DNA of 64,000 nucleotides, taken from contig NZ_MTZV01000006.1 in assembly GCF_002362315.1 (NCBI RefSeq), forward strand, positions 248,001-312,000. The letters run 5' to 3'. The first letter of the stretch is position 1. The number at the start of each line of letters is the position of its first letter. Shown here piece by piece: positions 26,632 through 37,219 of this stretch. Source of the DNA: Paraburkholderia acidicola (GTDB lineage Bacteria > Pseudomonadota > Gammaproteobacteria > Burkholderiales > Burkholderiaceae). The notes beneath the pieces are model-generated. The model did not search any database and was not told the DNA's origin. It was given only the letters and a program-made list of their open reading frames with translations. A program made the translations under genes and the position numbers.

Positions 26632-28290
26632 ATGGAACAGGCAAGACTGCGCACGCGCAGCACCCACGACGCTACACAAGGCGCCGCTCATGAAGAAGGC
26701 CACACGCTGCAACGCGGCCTCACATGGAAGGATGCATTCTGGGTGACGAGCGGTGTGCCGGCCGGCATTCTGTTCACGATAGGCGGCGTATGCGCGACGA
26801 TCGGTCAACCTGCGTGGGCGATCTGGATCGCGGCGATCTCGATGGGTTTGATCCAGAGCGCGACGTATGCCGAGATTTCCTCGCTGTTTCCTCATAAGTC
26901 CGGTGGCGCGTCGGTGTATGGCGCGATGGGCTGGGTTCGCTACGGCAAGCTGATTGCACCGGTGTCGGTGTGGTGCAACTGGGTCGCGTGGTCGCCGATG
27001 CTGGCGCTCGGCACCGGTCTCGCCGCGAGCTATGCGCTTACCACGCTGTTCGCCCCCGATGCACTGATCAACACGTGGCAATGGACGTTGCTCGATCTCG
27101 GCTTCGTCAAGCACGGTCTTACGCTGCGCATCAACGCGACCTTCCTGCTTGCCGTCGCATTCCTGCTGATCACCTTCAGGCTGCAGCACAGCGGCGCAGC
27201 GAAAGCGGCGAAGACGCAGCGCCTGCTCGGCATCGCGTCGCTGACGCCGCTGCTGATTGTCGGCATCGTGCCGTTCGTGACCGGTGACGTGCCCGCTGCG
27301 CATTTGTGGCCGCTGCTGCCGCTTGCACACGATGCGCACGGCAACCTCAGTGCGGCATCGTTCGGCTCGTGGAACGGCACCGGTATCACGATGGTGTTCG
27401 GCGCGATGTTCATGGCGGGCTGGGCTGCGTACGGTTTCGAAACGGCCGTCTGCTACACACGTGAGTTTCGTAATCCGCGTACCGATACAGTCAAGGCGAT
27501 TTTCTGGTCGGGTGCGCTGTGCCTGGTCGTCATGACGCTGGTGCCACTCGCGTTTCAGGGAGCGCTGGGTACGGCGGGTATGTTGAATCCGAAGATCGTC
27601 GACGGCACGGGTGTCGGCGCTGCGATGGCGCATATGGTGGGCGGTGGCGCTGTGGTCGCGAACGTGATCGTCGTCATGCTGATGCTGTCTATTTTGCTGA
27701 TCGTGATGACCTCGATGATGGGATCGTCGCGCACGTTGTATCAGGCGTCGGTGGATGGCTGGTTGCCGCGCTACCTGTCGCATGTGAACGAACACGGCGC
27801 ACCGACACGCGCGATGTGGACCGATCTCGGCTTCAACCTGATCCTGCTGATGATGTCCGATTACATGACGGTGCTATCCGTGTCGGGCGTGTGCTACATG
27901 ATCTTTGTGTTTCTGAATTTGCAGTCGGGGTGGATTCACCGGATGGATCGTCCGAACGCGGACAGGCCGTTTCGCTGCCCGACCTGGTTGCTGGCGGCTG
28001 GTGCGGTGTGTGGTTATCTCGACCTTGCGTTCATCGGTGCGGGGGCCGATTTGCAAGGCGAGGGCACGCTGCGTAACGGCTTGATCGCGATGCTGCTGAT
28101 AGTGCCGGTGTTCGTGTTCCGCCATTACTGGCAGGACCGTGGGCGCTTTCCTGCGCGGATGACGCAGGATATGGAAATGGAGCCGGGCAGTGGGGTGAGC
28201 GGCGTGCGGCGTGTGTTGCCTTATGGTGCGTTGGTGCTGGCCGCGCTTGTGGTGTGGGCTTCGCATTATCTTGCGAAGCCCTTTTATTGA
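26632..28290 (+). CDS. APC-superfamily permease
   Basis: A 552-residue inner-membrane transporter with about 12-14 hydrophobic segments. The N-terminal cytosolic tail (about 35 residues) leads into WKDAFWVTSGVPAGILFTIG. The central motif GWAAYGFETAVCYTREFRNP is typical of amino-acid/amine APC permeases. The substrate is unknown; position after the betaine genes and an SBP suggests an amine or amino acid such as choline breakdown products. ATG 26632 is preceded by a strong AGGAGG, while the frame opens 60 bp earlier without a site. The gap to the previous gene is 117 bp. Confidence 0.82.
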   Translation: MEQARLRTRSTHDATQGAAHEEGHTLQRGLTWKDAFWVTSGVPAGILFTIGGVCATIGQPAWAIWIAAISMGLIQSATYAEISSLFPHKSGGASVYGAMGWVRYGKLIAPVSVWCNWVAWSPMLALGTGLAASYALTTLFAPDALINTWQWTLLDLGFVKHGLTLRINATFLLAVAFLLITFRLQHSGAAKAAKTQRLLGIASLTPLLIVGIVPFVTGDVPAAHLWPLLPLAHDAHGNLSAASFGSWNGTGITMVFGAMFMAGWAAYGFETAVCYTREFRNPRTDTVKAIFWSGALCLVVMTLVPLAFQGALGTAGMLNPKIVDGTGVGAAMAHMVGGGAVVANVIVVMLMLSILLIVMTSMMGSSRTLYQASVDGWLPRYLSHVNEHGAPTRAMWTDLGFNLILLMMSDYMTVLSVSGVCYMIFVFLNLQSGWIHRMDRPNADRPFRCPTWLLAAGAVCGYLDLAFIGAGADLQGEGTLRNGLIAMLLIVPVFVFRHYWQDRGRFPARMTQDMEMEPGSGVSGVRRVLPYGALVLAALVVWASHYLAKPFY

Positions 28291-28308
28291 GAGGCCACGG
28301 CCCATCAC

Positions 28309-29088
28309 TCAGATCTGCATTCCTCCCGCAACTTCGATCCGCTGAGCGTTAACCCAGCCGAATGCGTCGGATAGCAGACCCGCAATCACCGGACCCACAT
28401 CGTCGGGCACACCGACGCGTCCGAGCGCCGTGTGATCGGCCACCATCTTGTTTATCGCGGGGTTGTCGCGGACGATGCCCCCGCTGAAGTCAGTGGCAAT
28501 GGCGCCCGGTGCCACGACATTCACCGCGATCCGGCGCGGCCCGAGTTCCAGTGCCATATAACGGCTGAGCGACTCGACCGCGGCCTTCATGGGGCCGTAG
28601 ATCGCGCGGCCATTCATCGCCACCCGGGCAAGACCCGACGAAATGTTCACGATCCGGCCACCGTCGTTCATGAATGGCAGAAGCGCCTGCGTCAGCAGGA
28701 AAACCCCCTTGAAATGCACATTGAACTGCGCATCCAGTTCGGCTTCCGTGCCTGTCGCCAGCGATGCAGCAGAGGAAGTCCCAGCGTTGTTCACGAGATA
28801 GTCGAAGCGCTCCACGTTCGCTTCGCGCAAAGCGCGTGTGACTCGATCGATGAAATCCCCGAAACCTGCAGCGTTTCCGGTGTCGAGTTGCAGGGCGATA
28901 GCTGGAACGCCCAGATCCGTCGTCAGTGCGATGACCTTTTCTGCTTCTGCCTGATTCGAGTGGTAGGTGAAGATCGACCGCACACCGCGTTTTGCGAGGC
29001 TTATCACGGTGTTGCGTCCAATGCCCCGGCTACCGCCGGTGACAATAGCGATCTTGTTCGTTGCTGGGGTTGAATGTTCGACTGCCAT
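28309..29088 (-). CDS. SDR-family oxidoreductase
   Basis: A 259-residue classical short-chain dehydrogenase. It has the cofactor motif VTGGSRGIG, NNAG in YLVNNAGTSS, catalytic Ser in VNISSGLA, and Tyr/Lys in AIYGPMKAA. The C-terminal PGAIATDFSGG follows the fold. The substrate is unknown. ATG 29088 has a GGGAG site, and an 18-codon upstream extension is unlikely. It is divergent from an AraC-type regulator that probably controls it. Confidence 0.85.
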   Translation of the reverse strand: MAVEHSTPATNKIAIVTGGSRGIGRNTVISLAKRGVRSIFTYHSNQAEAEKVIALTTDLGVPAIALQLDTGNAAGFGDFIDRVTRALREANVERFDYLVNNAGTSSAASLATGTEAELDAQFNVHFKGVFLLTQALLPFMNDGGRIVNISSGLARVAMNGRAIYGPMKAAVESLSRYMALELGPRRIAVNVVAPGAIATDFSGGIVRDNPAINKMVADHTALGRVGVPDDVGPVIAGLLSDAFGWVNAQRIEVAGGMQI

Positions 29089-29126
29089 GTTCGTGCTCCC
29101 GGTTAGAAACTGGAACCGAGTATAGG

Positions 29127-29156
29127 TTTGGGCATGACACAATCTGAATACCCAAA
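29127..29156. promoter_or_regulatory. inverted TTTGGG-N18-CCCAAA between SDR and AraC genes
   Basis: TTTGGG (29127-29132) and CCCAAA (29151-29156) are 24 bp apart start to start, centred in the 118-bp divergent spacer. It is a candidate site for the adjacent AraC-family protein. The symmetric arrangement is less usual than direct repeats for this family. Confidence 0.35.
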
Positions 29157-29206
29157 TCGCCTCATTTCTTGCCTATTCCGACTCGGCGACGTATGGTGGT
29201 CAGTCA

Positions 29207-30169
29207 ATGCCCGGAGCGGAGATCAGGCTCATGCTGGAAGATTTAGTGGCAGCGATGCTGCGATACACAGACCGCCAGGAGGGCGCGAGCCCCTACTTTA
29301 CGGCGATCGATAGCGTGTTCATTCTTCGCTCGGATCACCCCAAGCCACCTGTCCATCGGATCTCGCAACCGGCCATGTGTATCGTGGCTCAGGGTGCCAA
29401 GTGGGCCAGCTTTGGCGAGACGCGTTACGAATACAGGGCGGGTGAGGCATTGATTGTCGGAGTCGAAGCCCCGTCGGTTGGCAAGGTAAGCGCAGCCAGC
29501 CCGGACCGACCTTGTCTTGTCCTCGCGTTCGAACTCGATCTTGCGATCATGCGCAGCGTTGCAGCGGAACTGGACGCGCCGCCGAAGGCGAGTGGCGACG
29601 TCGGTCGAGGTGTTTTCGTGACCGATTTTCTGGGGCCGCTCGCCGACTGTGCGCTGCGTCTCGTCAGATTGCTCGATACACCCGGCGCGATTCCAGCGCT
29701 TTACCCGCTCATCATGCGTGAGATCTGCTACTGGCTTCTAACCGGGCCGCACGGCGGAGACGTTGCGCGTATGGCACTGACCAATGCGCCGTCGAAAGGC
29801 GTGCTCAACGCGATGCGCTGGCTGCGCGAAAATCTTGCTGCACCGATTCGTGTCGAAGAATTAGCGACTGTTGCGCAGATGAGTCCGTCTTCTTTCAATC
29901 GACACTTCAGGGCACTGACGTCGCTCTCGCCACTTCAGTTTCAAAAGCAACTGAGGCTGCTCGAAGCCCGCAGGCTGATGGTATCGCTCGGGGCGAACGT
30001 CGAAACAGCCGCTTTTCAGGTGGGCTACGAAAGCCCGTCGCAATTCAGCCGCGAATATTCGCGCATGTTTGGCGAGCCGCCCAAGCGGAACGTGAAGCGG
30101 CTAGGGTCCGAGGTCGGTGAGACCGCACGCCATGCCGATCGCGAGATTGCCGTGAGAGGCGTTGCCTGA
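29207..30169 (+). CDS. AraC-family transcriptional regulator (AraC_N type)
   Basis: A 320-residue regulator with the AraC_N cupin-like domain (about 35-190: VHRISQPAMCIVAQGAKWA, YRAGEALIVGVEAP) and a C-terminal double helix-turn-helix (about 215-300: IRVEELATVAQMSPSSFNRH, VGYESPSQFSREYSRMFG). This subgroup usually sits beside an oxidoreductase gene that it controls. ATG 29207 is used; ATG 29231 would give a 312-residue form and has a slightly better upstream sequence. Confidence 0.85.
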   Translation: MPGAEIRLMLEDLVAAMLRYTDRQEGASPYFTAIDSVFILRSDHPKPPVHRISQPAMCIVAQGAKWASFGETRYEYRAGEALIVGVEAPSVGKVSAASPDRPCLVLAFELDLAIMRSVAAELDAPPKASGDVGRGVFVTDFLGPLADCALRLVRLLDTPGAIPALYPLIMREICYWLLTGPHGGDVARMALTNAPSKGVLNAMRWLRENLAAPIRVEELATVAQMSPSSFNRHFRALTSLSPLQFQKQLRLLEARRLMVSLGANVETAAFQVGYESPSQFSREYSRMFGEPPKRNVKRLGSEVGETARHADREIAVRGVA

Positions 30170-30267
30170 GCGGATGATGGCAAAGATTCAGCGGAAATCC
30201 CGTTCGAATCTCGGCAGTGGCTAGCCGCGCCTGGCCGGCCACCACCCGATATCGCACAGCAAGACAT

Positions 30268-31152
30268 TCAAACGATATAGCTGGCTCTCGCCTCTTGCAG
30301 ATAATCGGCAAGCCGCTTCGGAGAGCGTCCGATGAGCGACTCGAGATGGTCGGTGACGATAGAAAGATTTCCCGCCCGAACTTCCACTTCAATCGACGCC
30401 AGTGCGGAAACAAACACGTCAGGAACACCCGCCGCTTTCAGTCCCGCGACGAATTGCTCGTCAGTCACATGGACGACGACAAGCGGCTTGCCTGTAGCCC
30501 GGCTAGCAAGGTCGGCGATTTCTTCGTTGGACAACGCTTCCGGGCCTGTAAGCGTGTAGGTCCGGCTATCGGAGGCTGACGCGGCCAGCGCCGCGGCAAT
30601 CGCTTCAGCGTAGTCCTCCCGTCCGGCGGACGACGTTCTCCCGCCTTGAGTCGCCGAATACCATTGCCCGCTCTTCAGCGCATGGGGGAGCGACCTGTGC
30701 AGATTCTCGTGATACCAGCTGTTGCGGAAAATCACGTGCGGCAGGCCGGTAGCCTTGATAGCCCGCTCTGTTTCCAGGTGGTCCGGCGCGAAGCTCAGAA
30801 GCGAGCTGTCCGGATTGGGCTGCGACGTATAGGCGAGACGCTTGACACCTGCCGCGACCGCCGATGCGACCGCATGGCGATGCTGCTTCAATCGTGTGTC
30901 GACCCCATCCATGGCATCTGTCGAAATGATCAGGACGGTATCGACGTTTTTGAAAGCTTCGATCAGCCCCTGAGGGTCTTCGAAGTCCGCTTCGCGAACC
31001 TCAATGCCTGCTGCTGCGAGACCGGCAAGTTTTTCGGGGCTGCGCGTGCCAGCGACGATGCGCTCGCGCGTCACGCCGCGTGCAAGCAGATGCTTGATAA
31101 CAAGCTGCCCGAGTTGACCGGATGCGCCGGTGACGAAAATGGTGTCGCTCAT
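30268..31152 (-). CDS. qorB: NAD(P)H:quinone oxidoreductase 2-like protein (QorB/YtfG)
   Basis: A 294-residue atypical SDR/NmrA-like protein. The N-terminal motif FVTGASGQLGQLVIKHLL binds NADPH, and the segments AGVKRLAYTSQPNPDSS, ETERAIKATGLPHVIFRNSWYHEN and the layout follow E. coli QorB, which reduces quinones. Its divergent neighbour is an HxlR regulator, the same arrangement as qorB-ytfH in E. coli. ATG 31152 has GAGG upstream. Confidence 0.82.
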   Translation of the reverse strand: MSDTIFVTGASGQLGQLVIKHLLARGVTRERIVAGTRSPEKLAGLAAAGIEVREADFEDPQGLIEAFKNVDTVLIISTDAMDGVDTRLKQHRHAVASAVAAGVKRLAYTSQPNPDSSLLSFAPDHLETERAIKATGLPHVIFRNSWYHENLHRSLPHALKSGQWYSATQGGRTSSAGREDYAEAIAAALAASASDSRTYTLTGPEALSNEEIADLASRATGKPLVVVHVTDEQFVAGLKAAGVPDVFVSALASIEVEVRAGNLSIVTDHLESLIGRSPKRLADYLQEARASYIV

Positions 31153-31172
31153 GTACTCGCCTCATTGTGAGT

Positions 31173-31195
31173 GTTACTCTCTTTTTGAGAGTGAC
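31173..31195. promoter_or_regulatory. inverted repeat operator between qorB and the HxlR gene
   Basis: GTTACTCTC / GAGAGTGAC arms (8 of 9 matching) separated by TTTTT, centred in the 105-bp divergent spacer. HxlR-family dimers bind such dyads upstream of quinone-reductase genes. Because it lies between divergent starts it is more likely an operator than a terminator. Confidence 0.6.
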
Positions 31196-31257
31196 TCGAT
31201 AGTCAGGCTTCGGTGCTCATCCGTAAAGAAGGCAGTTTTTCAGGAGATAGTTACCAG

Positions 31258-31677
31258 ATGGGAACCACCAAGGTATCGACCAGCGTGCTCAAAGCGAGGC
31301 TGGAGAAGGCCCGGGCCGAACACGGCGCCTGGGCGAATTGCCCGGTGCGCGACGTCGTCGATGTGATCAGCGGGCGGTGGAGTTCGTTACTGATGACGGC
31401 GTTGGCCGAGCACCCATGTCGATTCGGGGAGCTGCGCCGGCTGGTGCCCGACATTTCACAGCGCATGCTGACGCAGACACTTCATGAATTGCAACGCGAT
31501 GGTTATGTGTATCGCGAGGTCTTTCCGACCAAGCCACCGGGCGTCGAATACAGCCTGACCGATCTCGGGCATTCGATGTTCGATGCGTTGAACGTGCTGA
31601 TTCAGTGGGCCGACGACAATCATGCTGCGGTCACGGCGGCCCGCCTGCGCTTCGATAGCGAGAAGGAATCTGCGTAA
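31258..31677 (+). CDS. HxlR-family transcriptional regulator (YtfH-like)
   Basis: A 139-residue winged-helix regulator. The core is NCPVRDVVDVISGRWSSLLM, FGELRRLVPDISQRMLTQTL, LQRDGYVYREVFPTKPPGVE, matching the HxlR domain end to end. A single cysteine at the start of the domain is the residue used for redox/electrophile sensing in some relatives. It is divergent from qorB, with a dyad operator between them. ATG 31258 has AGGAG upstream at long spacing; the frame opens earlier at 31213. Confidence 0.85.
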   Translation: MGTTKVSTSVLKARLEKARAEHGAWANCPVRDVVDVISGRWSSLLMTALAEHPCRFGELRRLVPDISQRMLTQTLHELQRDGYVYREVFPTKPPGVEYSLTDLGHSMFDALNVLIQWADDNHAAVTAARLRFDSEKESA

Positions 31678-31696
31678 GCAGTCTTACGCCCCACCG

Positions 31697-32845
31697 TCAG
31701 GCGTGCAGGACCAGCTTCTGCACACGCCAGTTGAGCAGTTCGGCGACGAACAGCACGTTCTCCGATGGGCACGCCATCTGATGAATCCAGCCGAACTGCT
31801 TCGGCTGCTTACCCGCTTTGCCGAGCACACCGAGTATCTTGCCGTCGAGCGTCATCTTGTAGATGCGACCCGGAAAAGCATCGGAGCTATAGAGCACCTG
31901 GTTCGGCCCCGGCGAAATGCAGATCGCCCACGGCGAGCCTGGTGCAAACGTGCCGGCTGCGATGTCCGCTTCATTCGGCATGTTGCCGATCGCAGGGCGC
32001 GCATCCGCGGGCACCGGAACGTCGATCGTGAATTGCCGCAGGAACTTGCCTTCGGTGTCGAACACCTGAATGCGCCGGTTGCTGCGGTCCGCGACATAGA
32101 CGTTGTCGTGTGCATCGAGTGCGATGCTATGCGGCGTGTGAAACTGTCCAGGCCCGGTGCCGCGGTCACCCCACGACTTGATCTAGTTGCCGTCGCGATC
32201 GACCTTCGCCACGCGCGAGTTGATATAGCCGTCGCTGATGTACGTGTTGCCTGCGATGTCCCACGCGACATCGGTGACCTGGCGAAAGCGCCCGGGTTCG
32301 GCGGGTAGCGGCGGGTTAGGGTGCTTGAGCGGACCGGTCTCTTCGTCGGCGGCTTCCTGCTTGCGGCCGAACACCATCGCGACGCGTCCCTCCGGTGTGA
32401 ACTTGATCACCATGTCGGAGCCCTTGTCCGTCACCCAGATGTTGTCCTGCCGGTCGACCTTGACCGAATGCGCGAACGACCAGGCATACAGGTTGTGTCC
32501 TATCTCGCGGATGAAGCGTCCGTCGGGTGCGAACTCCAGCAGTTGCGCCGCAGCCGCGCCATAGGCCGGCCCCGTTGTGTTGCCGCGCGACAGCACGAAG
32601 ATGTGCCCTTGCGAGTTGAGCGCGACACCCGAGCATTCGCCGAAGTAGGTGTCTTCAGGTAAACGAACGGGATCGGCAATCGAATCGTAAGGAATCGACT
32701 GCACCGGTTGTGCGTCCGCGAAAGCCGGCGGCATCACGAGTCCCGCAGCCGTGCCGGCGACGAGACTCATAAAAGTACGGCGACTCATCGCCCGATGCTC
32801 TGCGTTGCCACAGCACGGGCAAAACGACCCATAGTGCTCGCTCAT
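31697..32845 (-). pseudogene. Tat-exported NHL-repeat (peptidyl-alpha-hydroxyglycine lyase-like) protein interrupted by an amber codon
   Basis: One continuous frame of 383 codons is broken by a single TAG at 32183-32185 (codon 221), after residues VAKVDRDGN. The frame resumes with IKSWGDRGTGPGQF and stays similar to NHL beta-propeller proteins to the end (VLFVAELLNWRVQKLVL). The N-terminus has a twin-arginine signal (SRRTFMSLVAGTAAGL) and a CPCC motif before it. ATG 32845 has AAGGAG. There is no frameshift, so the defect is one codon: a recent inactivating mutation, a sequencing error, or readthrough. The function of the intact family member is an extracytoplasmic propeller, possibly a lyase. 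Confidence 0.8.
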
Positions 32846-32955
32846 CCGATGTCTCCTTGATAGTGCGTTCAACGTACCGAACGTGCAGAGGCAATCGTAG
32901 TGCACAAAACGTTGAATCGCTAAGTCGCAATGTGGGTCGCGAGGACGGCCATCGA

Positions 32956-34008
32956 TTAGTGGAACGGCGATTGCCTCAGCAGGCGCTCGTTGCTATCGCT
33001 ACTGCTGCTAAACGGCGTGCCGCCTTTGAAATCCGCTGCGAGCGTGCTCTGGATCGACGACAGGATGGCCGCGTTTGTCGTCTCGAGACCCAGCTCGCGA
33101 TTCTTCGTCAGCGATGCCACCGAGAAATTCTCCGAGCCGATAAAGAGGTTCGCTTGCGGCGTGCCGTAATCGACGAGGATCGCTTTCGCGTGAATGTACA
33201 GCGACGCGCTCGATGCGTAAGTGCTGATCTGCACGCCGGCGGCGCTGAGCTTGTCGAAGTTGCTGACCCAATCGCTGCTGTAGGTCATCGCGACCTGGAC
33301 GGTTACCCCGCGTTTTGCTGCGTTGACGAGTGCGGTGACGATCTTCGTATTGCTCATCTCTTCGTTCTCGACTTGCAGCGTGCTTTGCGCCGAGTTGATG
33401 AGATTGACCAGATCCGTTTGCGACTGCGTTGGGCTCCACACCAGATCGTCTCCAGCGGGCGGAGTGATCGAGCTGCTGTTGAAATCGGCGTTGAAGACCG
33501 TCTCGATAGCGGCCACGTCGTTGGCGTCGCTGTCGATCACCGCGAAATCGCGCGACGTCGAATAGTAGCGGCTCGTCAGATTGAGCGTCATGATCGCCGC
33601 TGTTTTTCCATCGACGACAATCGTCTTCTGATGCGTAGCCGCATAAGTCGGGTTGGCCCAGACGACGTTGACACCGTTCTGCGACAGGTAAGTGTAGGCT
33701 GCCTGGTTGTTGCTCGACTCGAGGTTCTGATCGAGGATCACGCGCACTGTGACGCCGTTGGCTGCGAGCTGGACGAGCGTCTGCTCGGCCGTCGTATCGA
33801 CGAGTTCGTACATCGTCATGTCGAGCGTCCTGGTTGCCGATTGCATGAACGTATAGATCGGCGTGAGACCCTGATCAGGTTCGGTGATCAGCGTGGGGCT
33901 TGAAGCAGTTGCAGTGGCAGGCGTTTGAGCGGGCAGTGTAGCGGCCTGGGCGGTAGCGGATAACACTGTCAAGGCGCAAAGCAAGACAGTCAAAACGGTT
34001 CGACTCAT
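32956..34008 (-). CDS. secreted phospholipase D-like protein (two HKD motifs)
   Basis: A 350-residue protein with a Sec signal peptide (MSRTVLTVLLCALTVLSATA, cleavage near AQA-AT). Two phospholipase-D active-site motifs are present: HQKTIVVD near residue 120 and HAKAILVD near 285, the second followed by GSEN. In the first, the usual G-S after the motif is replaced by M-T. Substrate could be phospholipid or nucleic acid; with a choline-rich context, release of head groups is conceivable but unproven. ATG 34008 has GGAGG upstream; an upstream ATG-less extension was not used. Confidence 0.85.
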   Translation of the reverse strand: MSRTVLTVLLCALTVLSATAQAATLPAQTPATATASSPTLITEPDQGLTPIYTFMQSATRTLDMTMYELVDTTAEQTLVQLAANGVTVRVILDQNLESSNNQAAYTYLSQNGVNVVWANPTYAATHQKTIVVDGKTAAIMTLNLTSRYYSTSRDFAVIDSDANDVAAIETVFNADFNSSSITPPAGDDLVWSPTQSQTDLVNLINSAQSTLQVENEEMSNTKIVTALVNAAKRGVTVQVAMTYSSDWVSNFDKLSAAGVQISTYASSASLYIHAKAILVDYGTPQANLFIGSENFSVASLTKNRELGLETTNAAILSSIQSTLAADFKGGTPFSSSSDSNERLLRQSPFH

Positions 34009-34320
34009 GGACGACCTCCAGAAATTTGGGTATTCCCCGGGGGTACAGGTCTTGTCGTTTTGTGCGATCGGACATCTCGCCTGATCGGAATGGGTGCATT
34101 GAAATGTAGATGCACGCGACGTTATCGTCCATTCCGATGACATTTACTTGTCAGCGGGATTGAGTATTCGCTCAGGTACTACGGGAGGGTCATGTCAAGC
34201 GCATAGGCTTGCGCGTTGCTTTCAAGAAGGGAATGCGTGCGGTCTTGTTTATTCTGCGGGACTTAGGTCTATGGGTTGCGAAGACTTCAGACAGCTTGTC
34301 CCAACATTAACGCCGACTCA
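34009..34320. other. intergenic region without recognised gene
   Basis: Roughly 310 bp upstream of the PLD-like gene and downstream of the CMD-family gene. No frame with a recognisable product and no clear repeat. It should contain the promoter of the PLD-like gene (minus strand). Confidence 0.45.
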
Positions 34321-34887
34321 TCATGGCGCCTGGGTCGCCGTGCGTTCGGGGAAGCGCATTGCATAAGATTCGAGCGGCAATTGCAGAGCATTGGTGAGGT
34401 AGCTTACGGTTCGGTAAAGACCTGCCAGCATCAGCATTTCAAGAATCGCTTCCTCGGAGACGTGGGCGCGTAGCGCCTGCCATGTGTCTTCGTCGATGTC
34501 GCAGTCGTTATGTAACGCGTCACACATTTGCAAAACGACTGAGTCTTCGGTCGACCAGCATGGGTCGTGAGGTGTGCCATGCACGAGCGCCTTGATTTGT
34601 TCCTCCGTGAAACCAGCACGTGTGCCAAAGAAGGTCACGTGTACACCCCATTCATACTCGGACCGACATAGGGCAGTGGTTCGATCGATGATCAACTCGC
34701 GCTGCCGTAACGTCAGGTGTCCACGACCCAGCAGACCGGAGGCGAAGAATTTTCCAAATAACCGCTCGTCGCGAGCTAGCGTGGTGAACAGGCTAAGCGC
34801 CGGAACACCCTGCGGCATGGTCTTCTCAATGCTTTCCTGAATGAACGGCGAAAAAGGTGGCTGAGCAGGTTCGATACGGGCTGGCAT
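34321..34887 (-). CDS. carboxymuconolactone decarboxylase-family protein
   Basis: A 188-residue CMD/AhpD-fold protein. The core ELIIDRTTALCRSEYEWGVHVTFF carries the family's E-x-x-W-x-x-H pattern, with one cysteine instead of the CxxC of AhpD, so a thiol peroxidase role is unlikely. FTEEQIKALVHGTP and EEAILEMLMLAGLYRTVSYL complete the fold. Divergent from a small HxlR-type regulator, with an operator-like dyad just upstream of its start. Confidence 0.82.
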   Translation of the reverse strand: MPARIEPAQPPFSPFIQESIEKTMPQGVPALSLFTTLARDERLFGKFFASGLLGRGHLTLRQRELIIDRTTALCRSEYEWGVHVTFFGTRAGFTEEQIKALVHGTPHDPCWSTEDSVVLQMCDALHNDCDIDEDTWQALRAHVSEEAILEMLMLAGLYRTVSYLTNALQLPLESYAMRFPERTATQAP

Positions 34888-34899
34888 GGCGGATCTTTT

Positions 34900-34918
34900 T
34901 GCTATAATTTCGATAGCA
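34900..34918. promoter_or_regulatory. TGCTAT-N7-ATAGCA dyad between CMD and HxlR genes
   Basis: Perfect 6-bp arms TGCTAT (34900-34905) and ATAGCA (34913-34918); a third half-site TGCTAT recurs at 34933-34938. The spacer is only 63 bp between divergent starts, so binding by the neighbouring HxlR protein would affect both genes. Confidence 0.6.
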
Positions 34919-34950
34919 CATTCTGGGTATTTTGCTATGAAAAGTAAAGC

Positions 34951-35265
34951 ATGAAAACACCGAAAGCTGGAAAGCCTGTACGCGGGTCGACGACAGGGCG
35001 GCCCATCATGGTTGCGCTCGACCTGCTAGGACGCCGGGCAGCGCTGCGTATCCTCTGGGAATTACGCGGCGAACCACTGACGTTTCGCGCACTACTGGAG
35101 GCGGCCGATACGAATCCCAGCTTGCTCAATACCCGGTTAAAGGAACTGCGCGAGGCAGGACTCATCGATCACGCGGGAGAGGGGTATTGCCTGACCGAGG
35201 GAGGGGTTGCGCTACGGGTAGCGTTGCGGCCGCTAAATAATTGGGCGGAGACCTGGTGCAAGTGA
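34951..35265 (+). CDS. small HxlR-type winged-helix regulator
   Basis: A 104-residue winged-helix protein. It shows VALDLLGRRAALRILWELRG, LTFRALLEAADTNPSLLNTRLKELREAGLI and a short wing, the HxlR layout without the usual N-terminal cysteine. Immediately upstream, an ATG at 34937 opens a 5-codon frame (MKSKA) whose TGA overlaps this gene's ATG (ATGA). That could be a tiny leader or coincidence. Probably controls the divergent CMD-family gene. Confidence 0.75.
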   Translation: MKTPKAGKPVRGSTTGRPIMVALDLLGRRAALRILWELRGEPLTFRALLEAADTNPSLLNTRLKELREAGLIDHAGEGYCLTEGGVALRVALRPLNNWAETWCK

Positions 35266-35325
35266 TGTCCGGCTTCGCCTTCCATGCGACCCCCGCCCGC
35301 CTGGGGTATCTCAAGCGATGACCTT

Positions 35326-36990
<1,665 letters not shown>

Positions 36991-37219
36991 AAGGAGCTAC
37001 TTCGGAGAGGATTGGCATGATAGCTGACCGGACGTGCAGGGCTGTTTCTTTTCTGAGCCGCTTGCGCTTTTCGGCGCCCGCCGGCGGCAATGCAAGGCAG
37101 GCCCGGGCGTACCGGGCGCGGGGCCAGCGAACCGGCTGCGGGTGCCCAGTGACCGCCCATCGGAGACGCATTCAATAGCCTGATAGCATAGCGATCTACA
37201 CAACCCAATCGACAAGAAC

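Noticed and set aside
34144..34320. short frames between PLD-like and CMD genes
   Set aside because: No similarity, no ribosome binding site and no conserved pattern.
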